From assembly GCA_963808815.1 (NCBI GenBank), contig CAWEGI010000015.1:310001-374000 (forward strand): a stretch of 64,000 bases of DNA, written 5' to 3'. Both the position numbers and the translations under genes were made by a program. Positions 35,413-44,199 of the stretch are shown in pieces. The notes beneath the pieces are model-generated. The model worked only from the letters and a program-made list of their open reading frames with translations. It did not search any database and was not told the DNA's origin. How positions within the stretch are numbered: the first letter of the stretch is position 1; every line of letters begins with the position of its first letter. Origin of the DNA: DATBLE01 sp963808815. Its GTDB lineage: Bacteria; Actinomycetota; Thermoleophilia; Gaiellales; Gaiellaceae.

Positions 35413-37063
35413 TCACTCCGATCAGCAGCCAGACGCCGAGAACCGTCGAGAGCGCGAAGCCGATCAACGAGATCACGTGCAGGCCGAGTACATGCGGCCC
35501 GCCGACGGCGAAGATGCCGATCAGGCTCGAGCCGATCAGCCCGCCGGCGACCACGAGTGCGATCACCAGCCGGTTGAACGCGACGTCGAGCTTGTGCATG
35601 AACTCGTCGAGACCCTTGTGCACGAACCCGACCTCGATCTGCCCGTCGCGCAGCGACTCGAGGATGTCGTGCACCTGGTACGGCGTCTCGCGGACGATGC
35701 CGACGAGAGCGCGCGCCTCTTTCCGGGCGCGCGACATCATCCGCCGCGGCGTGTAGCGGTGGAGCATCAGGTCGCGCGCGTAGGGCTTCGCGACCTCGAA
35801 CACGTTGAAGTCCGGGTACAGCTCTACGCCGACCGAGCCGACGGTCGCGATCGCCTTGTCGAGCAGGACGAAGCGCGTCGGCAAGCGCAGGTTCTGCGAG
35901 TAGATCAGCGCGAACCCCTCCCTGATCACCTGCAGCGGATCTATCTCCGAGAGCCGCGCGCCGTAGTACTTGTAGTAGAGCTCGCGCAATTCCCCGGTCA
36001 GCTCCTGCTCGCGAGAGCGGTCGTAGCGCACGCCCAGATCGCCGAGCCGCCGGGCGAGCGCGTCGACGTTCTCCTCCGCAGCGTCGATGAACAGAGCCGT
36101 CAGCTTCGACATGTCGTCGTCGGACAGCTTCCCGGCGAGGCCGAAGTCGACGAGGCCGATCTGCTCGCCGCTGATCAGCAGGATGTTCGCCGGATGCGGG
36201 TCGGCGTGGAAGAACCCGTGGCGGAAGATCATCGTCATCCACGCCTCGGTGATCAGGTAGGCGATATGGCGCCGCTCGTCCATCGTGAACGCCTGGAGCT
36301 CGAGGTCGGCCACCTGCTCGCCTTCCAGCAGCTCCAGCGTGAGCACCCGCTGCCGGGAGTAGCTCCAGTAGACGTGAGGGATGCGGACGTGTGCGTGGCC
36401 GGCGAAATTCCGGTGGAAGGTCTGGGCATTCCGCGCTTCCAGCCGGTAGTCGAGCTCGTGACGGATCGAGCGTGAGAACTCGTCGACCAACTCGCGGGCG
36501 TCGATGAAGTCGAGCGAGCGGACGCGCTCCTTGGCGATCTTCGCCGCCTGGTACAGGAGTGAAAGGTCCGCCTCGATCTGTCGCGGCGCGTCCGGGCGTT
36601 GCACCTTGACCGCGACCCGCTTGCCGTTCGGCAGCACCGCGCGGTGCACCTGGCCGATCGACGCCGCCGCCATCGGCGTCTCCTCGAACGACGTGAACAG
36701 CTTCTCGATCGGCAGCTCGAGCTCCTCGCGCACGACCCGCTCGACCTCCGAGAACGCAAACGGCGTGACGTCGTCCTGGAGGGCGCGCAGCTCGGCGATG
36801 ATGTCCGGCGGGACGATGTCCGGCCGCGTCGAGAGCAGCTGGCCGAACTTCACGAACGTCGGCCCGAGCTCGTCGAGCATCTCGCGCAGATGCCGCCCGC
36901 GCTGGGTCGGCGACGCCTCGGCTTCGAGCGTTGCCTGCGGCCTTGGCCAGGGCAGCAGGTCGGTCAGCTTGTGGGTCTCGAGCCAGTAGCCGAAGCCGTG
37001 CCGGACCGCCACCTGTGCGATTTCGGACATGCGGCCGAGGCTGCGCTGCGCAGGCTGCGCCAT
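35393..37063 (-). CDS. ABC1/UbiB-family atypical protein kinase-like protein
   Basis: Membrane-associated UbiB/ADCK homologue of 556 residues. Family motifs are KFGQLLSTRPDI (KxGQ), AAASIGQVHRA (the Ala-rich loop replacing the glycine-rich loop), VAVKVQRP, HADPHPANIL and VDFGLAG. Two hydrophobic segments at the C-terminus (about 495-550) anchor it in the membrane. In other bacteria the family supports isoprenoid quinone synthesis; here menaquinone is the likely context, which is inference. The ATG at 37063 or the Met twelve residues later could be the start. A phasin-like gene lies 64 bases upstream on the same strand. Confidence 0.9.
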   Translation of the reverse strand: MAQPAQRSLGRMSEIAQVAVRHGFGYWLETHKLTDLLPWPRPQATLEAEASPTQRGRHLREMLDELGPTFVKFGQLLSTRPDIVPPDIIAELRALQDDVTPFAFSEVERVVREELELPIEKLFTSFEETPMAAASIGQVHRAVLPNGKRVAVKVQRPDAPRQIEADLSLLYQAAKIAKERVRSLDFIDARELVDEFSRSIRHELDYRLEARNAQTFHRNFAGHAHVRIPHVYWSYSRQRVLTLELLEGEQVADLELQAFTMDERRHIAYLITEAWMTMIFRHGFFHADPHPANILLISGEQIGLVDFGLAGKLSDDDMSKLTALFIDAAEENVDALARRLGDLGVRYDRSREQELTGELRELYYKYYGARLSEIDPLQVIREGFALIYSQNLRLPTRFVLLDKAIATVGSVGVELYPDFNVFEVAKPYARDLMLHRYTPRRMMSRARKEARALVGIVRETPYQVHDILESLRDGQIEVGFVHKGLDEFMHKLDVAFNRLVIALVVAGGLIGSSLIGIFAVGGPHVLGLHVISLIGFALSTVLGVWLLIGVIRSGRL

Positions 37064-37127
37064 ACGTTCAGTGTTGCACCTCGGCGGGTCGGATCTCGTT
37101 GACCCGGGTCCCTCGTGGCGACAGTCC

Positions 37128-37484
37128 CTACGAAGCGGGCGGCGGCTGGACTTCCCGCGGACGCTCGAGCAGGCGCAGCCGGTGCTCGAGTTGCGCGACG
37201 CGGAGCTCGAGCTCGTCCATCTCCTCGCGGGTGACGAGGCCGAGCTGGCGCGCGACCGCGGCGAGGCTCTCCCCCGCCCGCTCGCCGAACCTGGAGGCGT
37301 CGCCGCGCCAGCGCGTGACCGCATCCTCGAGCAGCTGGCGGGCCTCGTCGCGCCGCATCCCGCCGCGCTCGCTCAACTCGCCGGCCAGCTCCTCGATGCG
37401 GTCGGCTGTGAGAGACACGACGCCGACGGCGGCGAGCGTCAGCCGCTCGACGACGTCCCGGTCGCCCTTACCGGGCTCTGCCAT
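37128..37484 (-). CDS. Phasin-like small coiled-coil protein
   Basis: A 118-residue, mostly helical protein. After a short polar start, ERLTLAAVGVVSLTADRIEELAGELSERGGMRRDEARQLL resembles polyhydroxyalkanoate-synthesis-regulator phasins, which are often found next to UbiB genes. The C-terminus EEMDELELRVAQLEHRLRLLE is a clear leucine-rich coiled coil. The start ATG overlaps the end of secDF by 17 bases. The function as a granule or membrane-associated adaptor is inferred only. Confidence 0.6.
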   Translation of the reverse strand: MAEPGKGDRDVVERLTLAAVGVVSLTADRIEELAGELSERGGMRRDEARQLLEDAVTRWRGDASRFGERAGESLAAVARQLGLVTREEMDELELRVAQLEHRLRLLERPREVQPPPAS

Positions 37485-40248
37485 GCGGCCGTGTCCGGCG
37501 CCGTTGCCGGCGGCGCTCACGCTTGGCCTGCGACTTGGAGGTCGCTCCATCGCCGGCGCCCGTCGGCGTCGGCTCCGGAGCGCGCTCGTCCTCGATCGGG
37601 GCGAAGATGTCCAGCGGCGTCGCCGGGGTCGGTTCGGCGGCGAGTGCCGCCTCTGATTGCTCCATGGCCACCTCGAGCTGCCCGACGCCTCCCTTGACCT
37701 CCTTGCTGCCGATCAGGCGCTTGTACTCCGGCTCGCGCTCCTTCCACATCGTCAGGAGCGGTGCAGCGATGAAGATCGACGAATACGCACCGGAGGCGAT
37801 ACCGACGATCAGCGCCAACGCAAACGTCTTCAGGGTGTCGCCGCCGAAGAAGTACAGCGACAGCACCGGTAGCAGCGTAATGAAGGTCGTCGCCAGCGAG
37901 CGGCGGATCGTCTCCCACAGCGAGACGTTGGCGATCGTCGCGAACGCCGAGCCGCGCATCAGCGGGATGTTCTCGCGCATGCGGTCGAAGATGATGATCG
38001 TGTCGTAGATCGAGTACCCGAGCACGGTCAGCACAGCGGCGACCGTGGCGGTCGTCACCTCGCTTCCGCTGAGCGCGTAGACCCCGACGGTGATCAGCAG
38101 GTCGTGGATCAGGGCGATGATCACCGGGATCGCGAACTTGATGTCGAACCGGATGGCGATGTACACGATGATCAGGAGCAGCGAGACGATGATCGCGAGG
38201 ATCGCCAGCCTCGCGATCTGGCGGCCGAAGCTCGACGACACGTTCTGGATCCCGATCGACTCCGCTTTCAGCTTCGTCTGCAGGTCGTTCGAGAGCGTGT
38301 CCTGCCGGGCTGGTGTCAGCGACTTGGTCCTGATCTGGAACGACTTGTAGGCGTCACCCTGCGAGCTGCCCTTGCCCTGGATGACCGCGTCGCTCTGCCC
38401 GATCGACGCGGCCTGGTTTCGCACGGACGCGAGCGAGGTGTACTCGGGGGTCTTGAAGACCACCTGCGTGCCGCCCTTGAAGTCGATGCCGAGATTCAGG
38501 CCGCGGACGGCGAGCGCACCGATGCCGAGGGCGATGACGACACCGGAGATGGCGAACCAGAGGTACCGGCGCCCCATGAAGTCGATCTGGAGCCAGCGCC
38601 CCTTCTGCTGGCCGCTCGCCCCCATGAAGGCGGGGTTGTCGAACCAGCGGAAGCCGGCCAGTAGGCCGAGCATCGCGCGGGTGGCGGCGACCGCCGTGAC
38701 CAGCGAGAGCACGGTGCCGATCAGCAGCATCAGGGCGAAGCCCTTCACGCCCGCGGTCGCGACCGCGAACAGCACGAGCGCGGTGATCGCGGTGACCACG
38801 TTCGCGTCGACGATCGTGCGGAAGCCCTTGGAGTAACCGGCGTTGATGGCTGCTCGCACGGATTTCCCGGCGCGCACCTCTTCCTTGATTCGTTCGAACA
38901 CGACGATGTTCGCGTCCGCGGCAACGCCGATCGTCAGGACTATCCCGGCGAAGCCCGGCAGGGTCAGGGTCACGTTGAGGAGGAGGATCACGCCATAGAG
39001 GAAGGCGGCATAGATGCCGAGTCCGATCACGGCGACGACGCCGAGGAAGCGGTAGACGAGCAGGAGGAACAGCGCGACGACGAGCAGGCCGATCGCGGCC
39101 GCGAGCTTCGCCTCGTTCAGCGAGTCCTTGCCGAGCGTCGCCGAGACCTGGGACTGCTCGAGCTGGTTGAAGACGTACGGAAGCGCGCCGGTCTGGAGGA
39201 CGATCGCCAGGTCCTTGGCCTCGCCGTACTTGCCGATGTTGGTGATCTGTCCGCCGCCGGAGATGCCGTTGGCGAGACTCGGGTCCGTGTAGTCGATCTG
39301 CGGCCAGGACTTGATGTCCCCGTCGAGCACGATCGCGAACATCTGCGGTGCCTGCCAGAGCCGCCCGCGCTGGTACAGGTTCTTCGTGATCCGCTGGAAG
39401 ATCCGGTTGCCCTTACCGGTGAACGCGAGGCGGACGACCGGCTGGCCGGTCTGGGGGTCGAAGTCCGCCTGGGTGCCCGACGACTTCAGCTCGGCACCGG
39501 TCATCTCCGGGATCCGCTTCTCCTCGTTCGGGTTCGTCGGGTCGTGCTTGAACAGGTAGTAGACGGTCTGCCCGATCGCGGTGTCGCCGGGCGGGCACGG
39601 GTTGTTCTCGGTCGCCGTGCACGTGATCACCGTGGTGTCGGCCGGAACAGCGAAGACCTTCCCGCCTTTCGGCACCCTGGGAGCGCGCGCATTGAACAGT
39701 CCCTGACGCGTGTCCGACGGCCCTGCGATCAACCGCTTGTTCTTGTCGAAGAGGTAGTAGGCGGTCGGTGTGCCCTGTTTCGCCTTCGCCTGCTGGCCCG
39801 AGAGCAGGTTGTAGAGGCTGGCGGTCGCGACGGGGACTCGCGCGAATCCGGAGGTCGTGACCGAGGGACCGGTGAGATCGCCCTGCAAGTCGTAGAACTC
39901 GAGCTGCGCGGTCTTGCCGATCAGCTGCGCGGCCTGTGCGGCGTTTTTCACGCCCGGCAGCTCGATCACGATCTGGTTGTTGCCCTGCTTGCGGATCTCC
40001 GGCTCGGCGACGCCGAGCTTGTCCACGCGGCTCCGCATGATCGAGACGGCGTTGTCGAGACCTTGCTGCGTGACCTTTTGTCCCTTCGGCGGTACGGCCT
40101 CGAGCACCACCTCGAGGCCGCCCTGCAAATCGAGGCCGAGGCGCGTCTTCTTGTGCGCCGGCGACCCCGGGACTCCCAGCAGGGCCACACCGACGACCGC
40201 GGCCATGATCAGGCCGACAAGGATCAGATGGTTACGGCGTGTGTGCAC
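37468..40248 (-). CDS. secDF: Fused protein-export membrane protein SecDF
   Basis: A 926-residue protein joining SecD and SecF, which use the proton gradient to help pull exported proteins through SecYEG. The SecD half has LGLDLQGGLEVVLE, ELPGVKNAAQA and FAGIVLTIGVAADANIVVFERIKEE; the SecF half begins about residue 560 with QIDFMGRRYLWFAISG, then GIDFKGGTQVVFK, and includes VLTVLGYSIYDTIIIFDRMREN. About twelve membrane helices are present. A fused form is known in some lineages such as Bacillus, while many actinobacteria have separate secD and secF. A charged, basic C-terminal tail follows. yajC lies 11 bases upstream. Confidence 0.94.
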   Translation of the reverse strand: MHTRRNHLILVGLIMAAVVGVALLGVPGSPAHKKTRLGLDLQGGLEVVLEAVPPKGQKVTQQGLDNAVSIMRSRVDKLGVAEPEIRKQGNNQIVIELPGVKNAAQAAQLIGKTAQLEFYDLQGDLTGPSVTTSGFARVPVATASLYNLLSGQQAKAKQGTPTAYYLFDKNKRLIAGPSDTRQGLFNARAPRVPKGGKVFAVPADTTVITCTATENNPCPPGDTAIGQTVYYLFKHDPTNPNEEKRIPEMTGAELKSSGTQADFDPQTGQPVVRLAFTGKGNRIFQRITKNLYQRGRLWQAPQMFAIVLDGDIKSWPQIDYTDPSLANGISGGGQITNIGKYGEAKDLAIVLQTGALPYVFNQLEQSQVSATLGKDSLNEAKLAAAIGLLVVALFLLLVYRFLGVVAVIGLGIYAAFLYGVILLLNVTLTLPGFAGIVLTIGVAADANIVVFERIKEEVRAGKSVRAAINAGYSKGFRTIVDANVVTAITALVLFAVATAGVKGFALMLLIGTVLSLVTAVAATRAMLGLLAGFRWFDNPAFMGASGQQKGRWLQIDFMGRRYLWFAISGVVIALGIGALAVRGLNLGIDFKGGTQVVFKTPEYTSLASVRNQAASIGQSDAVIQGKGSSQGDAYKSFQIRTKSLTPARQDTLSNDLQTKLKAESIGIQNVSSSFGRQIARLAILAIIVSLLLIIVYIAIRFDIKFAIPVIIALIHDLLITVGVYALSGSEVTTATVAAVLTVLGYSIYDTIIIFDRMRENIPLMRGSAFATIANVSLWETIRRSLATTFITLLPVLSLYFFGGDTLKTFALALIVGIASGAYSSIFIAAPLLTMWKEREPEYKRLIGSKEVKGGVGQLEVAMEQSEAALAAEPTPATPLDIFAPIEDERAPEPTPTGAGDGATSKSQAKRERRRQRRRTRPHGRAR

Positions 40249-40259
40249 GGCGGATCAGC

Positions 40260-40586
40260 TTAGCGCCGGTTTTCCCCGACCGGCTCGGAAGCCTCCGTCT
40301 CCGGTTCGACGGGCTCGGCCTCGTCCTCGTCCGGCATCACGACGGCGATCGCCCGCTTGGACAGACGGGCCTCGGCCCCGGGCGAGAGCTCCACGGTCAC
40401 CTCGTCCTCGTCGATCCGCACCACCGTCGCGAAGAACCCGCCGGCGGTCAGCACCTCGTCCCCCACGCGCAGGTGGTCGATCATCAGTTGCTGGTTTTGC
40501 TGCCGCCTTCGCTGAGGGCGGACGAGCATCAGCCAGACCAGGAAAAGGACGAGGAGGACGAGGATGAAGATCCCGCCGCTGCTCAT
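40260..40586 (-). CDS. yajC: Preprotein translocase accessory protein YajC
   Basis: A 108-residue single-pass membrane protein: one N-terminal helix (FILVLLVLFLVWLMLVRPQ), then MIDHLRVGDEVLTAGGFFATVVRIDEDEVTVELSPG, the hallmark of YajC. The tail is acidic. It interacts with SecDF, encoded 11 bases downstream. The ATG overlaps the tgt stop by four bases. The order tgt-yajC-secD-secF is widely conserved in bacteria. Confidence 0.94.
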   Translation of the reverse strand: MSSGGIFILVLLVLFLVWLMLVRPQRRRQQNQQLMIDHLRVGDEVLTAGGFFATVVRIDEDEVTVELSPGAEARLSKRAIAVVMPDEDEAEPVEPETEASEPVGENRR

Positions 40587-41716
40587 GCTTCGCTCACCAT
40601 CCGTTGCCGCATCTCCAAGCTGAAGTCTGCCAGCCGTCCGTCCTCGATTGCGGACCGCGCCCCTAATGTGACGTCGAGCAGGAAGCGAAGATTGTGGAGT
40701 GAGAGCAGCCGCAGCCCGAGCAGCTCTCGTTGGTTCGTCAGGTGCCTGAGGTACGCCCGCGAGAACCGGGTGCACGCGGGACACGGGCAGCGCTCGTCGA
40801 GCGGGCGCAGGTCGCGCGCGAACCGGGCATTGCGGAGATTGAGGCGCCCGTGCGAGGTCAGCGCCGTGCCGGTCCTCCCCATGCGCGTCGGCAGGACGCA
40901 GTCGAACATGTCGATCCCGCGGGCGATCACGTCGAGGATCCCGTCCGGATCGCCGATCCCCATGAAGTAGCGGGGACGGTCGGCAGGGAGCATCGGGGCC
41001 GACCAATCGACCGCCTCGACCGTCTCCGGCCGGGGTTCGCCGACCGAGAGCCCGCCGAGCGCGTAGCCGTCGAACCCGAGCGCCGTGACCTCCTGGACCG
41101 ACCGGGCGCGGAGGTCGCGGTCGACGCCGCCCTGGGTGATCCCGAACACGAGCTGGCCCGGCCCCCTCGGCGCGTCGCGCTGCCTGGCGGCCCAGGTCGT
41201 CGTCAGGCGCACCGCCCGTTCGAGCTCCTCGCGCGGAACCCCGGCGGGAGGGCAGACGTCCAGGCACATCGCGACGTCGGATCCGAGCTTCGACTGGATG
41301 GCCGCGACCAGCTCCGGAGTGAAGCGCGCCCGGTCGCCGTCGTACACCGAGCGGAAGGTGACGCCCTCGTCGTCCACCGCCAGCAGCGTGTCCCGCAGCG
41401 AAAAGACCTGGAAACCGCCAGAATCGGTGAGGATCGGCCCGTCCCAGCCCATGAAAGCGTGCAGCCCACCGAGCTCGGCGATCAGGTCCTCGCCCGGCCG
41501 GAAGTGGAGGTGATACGTGTTCCCGAGCAGGATCGCGGCGCCGGCCTCGCGCACCTCGTCGGGGTGCAGGCTCTTGACGCTCGCCTTCGTCCCGACCGGC
41601 ATGAACGCCGGCGTGGGCACGTCGCCGTGCGCGGTGTGGAGGACGCCTGCGCGGGCGGCGCCGTCCGTCGCGGTCACCTCGAAGGCCTTCACACCCTCCG
41701 CCCTCTTCTGGGGCAC
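40583..41716 (-). CDS. tgt: tRNA-guanine(34) transglycosylase
   Basis: TIM-barrel enzyme of 377 residues that swaps guanine-34 for preQ1 in GUN-anticodon tRNAs. It shows ILLGNTYHLHFRPG, LTDSGGFQVFSL (with the catalytic aspartate), GDPDGILDVIARGIDMFDCVLPTRMGRTG split over the active site, and the zinc site CPCPACTRFSRAYLRHL. A GTG at 41716 is taken as the start; a later in-frame GTG (VKAFEV) with GGAGG close by is possible. Together with queA and queG it points to queuosine in tRNA. Confidence 0.95.
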   Translation of the reverse strand: MPQKRAEGVKAFEVTATDGAARAGVLHTAHGDVPTPAFMPVGTKASVKSLHPDEVREAGAAILLGNTYHLHFRPGEDLIAELGGLHAFMGWDGPILTDSGGFQVFSLRDTLLAVDDEGVTFRSVYDGDRARFTPELVAAIQSKLGSDVAMCLDVCPPAGVPREELERAVRLTTTWAARQRDAPRGPGQLVFGITQGGVDRDLRARSVQEVTALGFDGYALGGLSVGEPRPETVEAVDWSAPMLPADRPRYFMGIGDPDGILDVIARGIDMFDCVLPTRMGRTGTALTSHGRLNLRNARFARDLRPLDERCPCPACTRFSRAYLRHLTNQRELLGLRLLSLHNLRFLLDVTLGARSAIEDGRLADFSLEMRQRMVSEA

Positions 41717-41807
41717 CCCTGCCCACCACCCACTGCGAGCCTAGCGAGGAAGTCCGCACGAGCGTGAGAACGGACCGTGCCGAAAGCGCGAATCTCGAAG
41801 CCGGCGC

Positions 41808-42737
41808 TCACAGGACGAGCATCGCATCGCCGAAGGAGTAGAAGCGGTAGCGCTCGGCGATCGCCAGCCGGTACAGCTCCCTCGTCTCCTCGATGCCGGC
41901 GAAGGCCATCACCAGCGCCAGCAGCGTCGAGCGCGGCAGGTGGAAGTTCGTCAGCAGCGCATCGACCCGCCGGAACTCGAACCCGGGCGTGACGAAGAGC
42001 TCGGTGCGGCCCTCGAGCGGCGCCCCGCGGGCCAGCGTCTCGAGCACGCGCACGGTTGTCGTTCCGACGGCGATCACCCGAGTGGCAGTGCCAATCACGT
42101 CCCACGCGGCCGCCGTCACCGAGTAACGCTCGCCGTGCAACTGGTGCTCGGCGAGGTCGTCGGCCGCGACCGGACGAAACGTATCCAGTCCGACGTGGAG
42201 CGTCACTCGCTCCACGTCCAGACGGCCGAGGAGCTCGGGCGTGAAGTGCAGTCCGGCTGTTGGCGCGGCAGCCGAACCCGCCTCGCGAGCGTAGACCGTC
42301 TGGTAGCGCAGTGGATCGGCGAGCGGCTCGGTGATGTAGGGCGGCAGCGGCGTCTCGCCGGCCGGCTCGCCGTCGAGCCTGACGCGCCAGCGCCCTTCGC
42401 CGAGGGCCTCGAGCAACTCGACCGGCCCGTACCTCCTCCCTGTCCGTAGGCGCCGGGTCGGGCGGGCAAGAGCCTCCCACTCACCCTCGCCGAGCGCCTC
42501 GAGCAGGAGCACCTCGCCCTTCGGGCGCTCGATCGGGATCCGGGCGGGAACCACCCGCGTGTCGTTGACGACGACCAGCGCATCGCCGACCTCCCCCGGC
42601 AGATCGAGGAATCTCCGGTGCCTGACCCGACGGAGCGCGCGGTCGTAGACGAGCAGCCGTGACTCGTCGCGCCGCTCGGCCGGGTGCTGCGCGATCAGCG
42701 CCGACGGAAGGTCGTAGTCGAGGTCGGATGACTTCAT
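41808..42737 (-). CDS. queA: S-adenosylmethionine:tRNA ribosyltransferase-isomerase QueA
   Basis: Enzyme of 309 residues that transfers the ribosyl part of SAM to preQ1-tRNA to make epoxyqueuosine. Typical segments are LDYDLPSALIAQHPAERRDESRLLVYDR, NDTRVVPARI, PTAGLHFTPELL, HVGLDTFRPV and TNFHLPRSTLL. It is slightly shorter than the usual ~340 residues but appears complete. The ATG lies nine bases after TAGCGT, part of a promoter shared with the divergent coiled-coil gene. tgt follows 91 bases downstream. Confidence 0.94.
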   Translation of the reverse strand: MKSSDLDYDLPSALIAQHPAERRDESRLLVYDRALRRVRHRRFLDLPGEVGDALVVVNDTRVVPARIPIERPKGEVLLLEALGEGEWEALARPTRRLRTGRRYGPVELLEALGEGRWRVRLDGEPAGETPLPPYITEPLADPLRYQTVYAREAGSAAAPTAGLHFTPELLGRLDVERVTLHVGLDTFRPVAADDLAEHQLHGERYSVTAAAWDVIGTATRVIAVGTTTVRVLETLARGAPLEGRTELFVTPGFEFRRVDALLTNFHLPRSTLLALVMAFAGIEETRELYRLAIAERYRFYSFGDAMLVL

Positions 42738-42746
42738 CCGGCGAAC

Positions 42747-42756
42747 ACGCTATCGT
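42747..42756. promoter_or_regulatory. Overlapping divergent -10 boxes, queA and coiled-coil gene
   Basis: The sequence ACGCTATCGT gives TAGCGT on the minus strand (42752-42747), nine bases before the queA ATG, and TATCGT on the plus strand (42751-42756), seven bases before the ATG at 42764. The boxes share the central TA. The same ANNNTANNNT layout recurs at 54499 and 63188. Confidence 0.55.
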
Positions 42757-42763
42757 CGCTCCC

Positions 42764-43204
42764 ATGGAGAACGACGCTCTCGAGCGGGCCCGCGAACGGC
42801 TCTCCGAAGCGGTCGAAGGGAAGGCGCAGCCGGCCGACGTCGAAGCGGCACTCGACCGGGCGCGGGCGCAGGTCGAGGCGCTGGCTGCGACTGCAGCCGC
42901 GCTCGAGTCGACGCTCCCCGACCGGGTCGGCGAGGCGGTCCGGGACGGCATCCGGCTGGAGGCTCGCCCCGTCTCGCGCCAGCTCGCCGAGGTGCGTGGC
43001 CTGGCGAACCAGACGATCCGTCGCCTGGAGCGAATCGAGACCGAGCTCCTCGCCGAGCGCAACTCGCGCGTCGACGACCTCGGCCTGATGGTCGATCTGG
43101 TCGAGTCGAGCTGGCGGGCGGTCGACGAGCGGCTGCGCCGGATCGAGGAAGCAGTGCACGACCGCCGGGGCGCGACCGTCTATCGCATCGGCGAAGCCGG
43201 CTAG
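42764..43204 (+). CDS. Coiled-coil protein of unknown function
   Basis: A 146-residue, almost wholly helical protein with long heptad-like runs (LERARERLSEAVEG, ALDRARAQVEALAATAAALES, NQTIRRLERIETELLAERN, RAVDERLRRIEEAVHDRR). It has no cysteine, signal peptide or membrane helix. I do not recognise a family; structural or adaptor roles are possible. ATG 42764 is chosen because TATCGT lies seven bases upstream; an in-frame start at 42659 would run through the queA promoter. Confidence 0.7.
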   Translation: MENDALERARERLSEAVEGKAQPADVEAALDRARAQVEALAATAAALESTLPDRVGEAVRDGIRLEARPVSRQLAEVRGLANQTIRRLERIETELLAERNSRVDDLGLMVDLVESSWRAVDERLRRIEEAVHDRRGATVYRIGEAG

Positions 43205-43217
43205 CGGAAGATCGCGA

Positions 43218-44108
43218 CTAGGTCAGCGCCAGGATGACGGCGCTCGTCGCCGCCCAGGCGACCAGCGTCATGATCAGCGGCGCGTCCGTGAGCAGGACGT
43301 TTTCCGGCTCCTCGCCGAGGTCGTGGCGGTGCAGGAGGAGCAGATAGCGGAAGACGCCATAGACGACGAACGGAACGGTCGCCATCATCGCCTTCGAGTC
43401 TCGGGCGTCGAACGTGTACAGCGAGTAGGCGATGACGGTGGACGCAGCGACGACGGAGACGAGCTGGTCGACCAGCGCGAGCGAATAGCCTTCGAGCACC
43501 GGGCGTCCGGGCGTCTCGTCCGCACCGACGAGGACGAGCTCGGCGCGGCGCTTCGCCAGAGCGAGGAACAGCGCAAGCAGGCCCGTGCAGATCAGGAGCC
43601 AGGGCGAGATGTGGACGTCCACCGCCTCGGCGCCGGCGCTCGCGCGCAGTACGAACAGCGCCGCGATCACCAGCACGTCGATGAGCACGACATGCTTGAG
43701 CCCGGCCGAGTACGCCGCCTGGAGTGCGAGGAAGCTGGCCATGAACGCGACCGACCAGGGGCCCAGGTACGCGACGAGGCCGAACGCCAGGCACGCCAGG
43801 ACGACCGCGAGCGCGATCGCGAGTCGGGTGGGAAGCTCGCCGCTCGCGATCGGCCGCAGCCGCTTAACCGGATGCTCGCGGTCGTGGGGAGCGTCGCGGA
43901 CGTCATTCGCGAGGTACGCCGCGCTCGAGGCCGCGCAGTACGCGACGAAGGCCACGCAGGCGTCGAGCCACAGGCCCGTGTCCCCGATCTTGCCCGCGAA
44001 CAGCAGGCCAGCGAACAGGAGAAGGTTCTTCGTCCACTGGCGGGGGCGCAACGCGACGAGCGCGGCGCGCCCGACCGAACGCGGTACGGCGACGGCGGTC
44101 ACGGCCAT
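43218..44108 (-). CDS. UbiA prenyltransferase, decaprenyl-phosphate phosphoribosyltransferase-like
   Basis: Polytopic UbiA-family protein of 296 residues with about eight helices. LRPRQWTKNLLLFAGLLFAG at residues 20-39 and the metal/diphosphate motif NDVRDAPHDREHPVKRLRPIASG at 68-90 closely resemble the DPPR synthase group, which makes the arabinose donor precursor in mycobacteria. In organisms without arabinogalactan such enzymes may make other polyprenyl-phosphate sugars, so the product is uncertain. The ATG at 44108 is seven bases after TACCAT (44121-44116). Confidence 0.8.
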   Translation of the reverse strand: MAVTAVAVPRSVGRAALVALRPRQWTKNLLLFAGLLFAGKIGDTGLWLDACVAFVAYCAASSAAYLANDVRDAPHDREHPVKRLRPIASGELPTRLAIALAVVLACLAFGLVAYLGPWSVAFMASFLALQAAYSAGLKHVVLIDVLVIAALFVLRASAGAEAVDVHISPWLLICTGLLALFLALAKRRAELVLVGADETPGRPVLEGYSLALVDQLVSVVAASTVIAYSLYTFDARDSKAMMATVPFVVYGVFRYLLLLHRHDLGEEPENVLLTDAPLIMTLVAWAATSAVILALT

Positions 44109-44199
44109 CGGCCGGATGGTAGACGGCCAACCCACCGGCCCGCCGCGGCCCAGTCTGTCGCGCGCCGCTGGGCTCCGCCCGGCGGCGCTGCGAGCAAAC

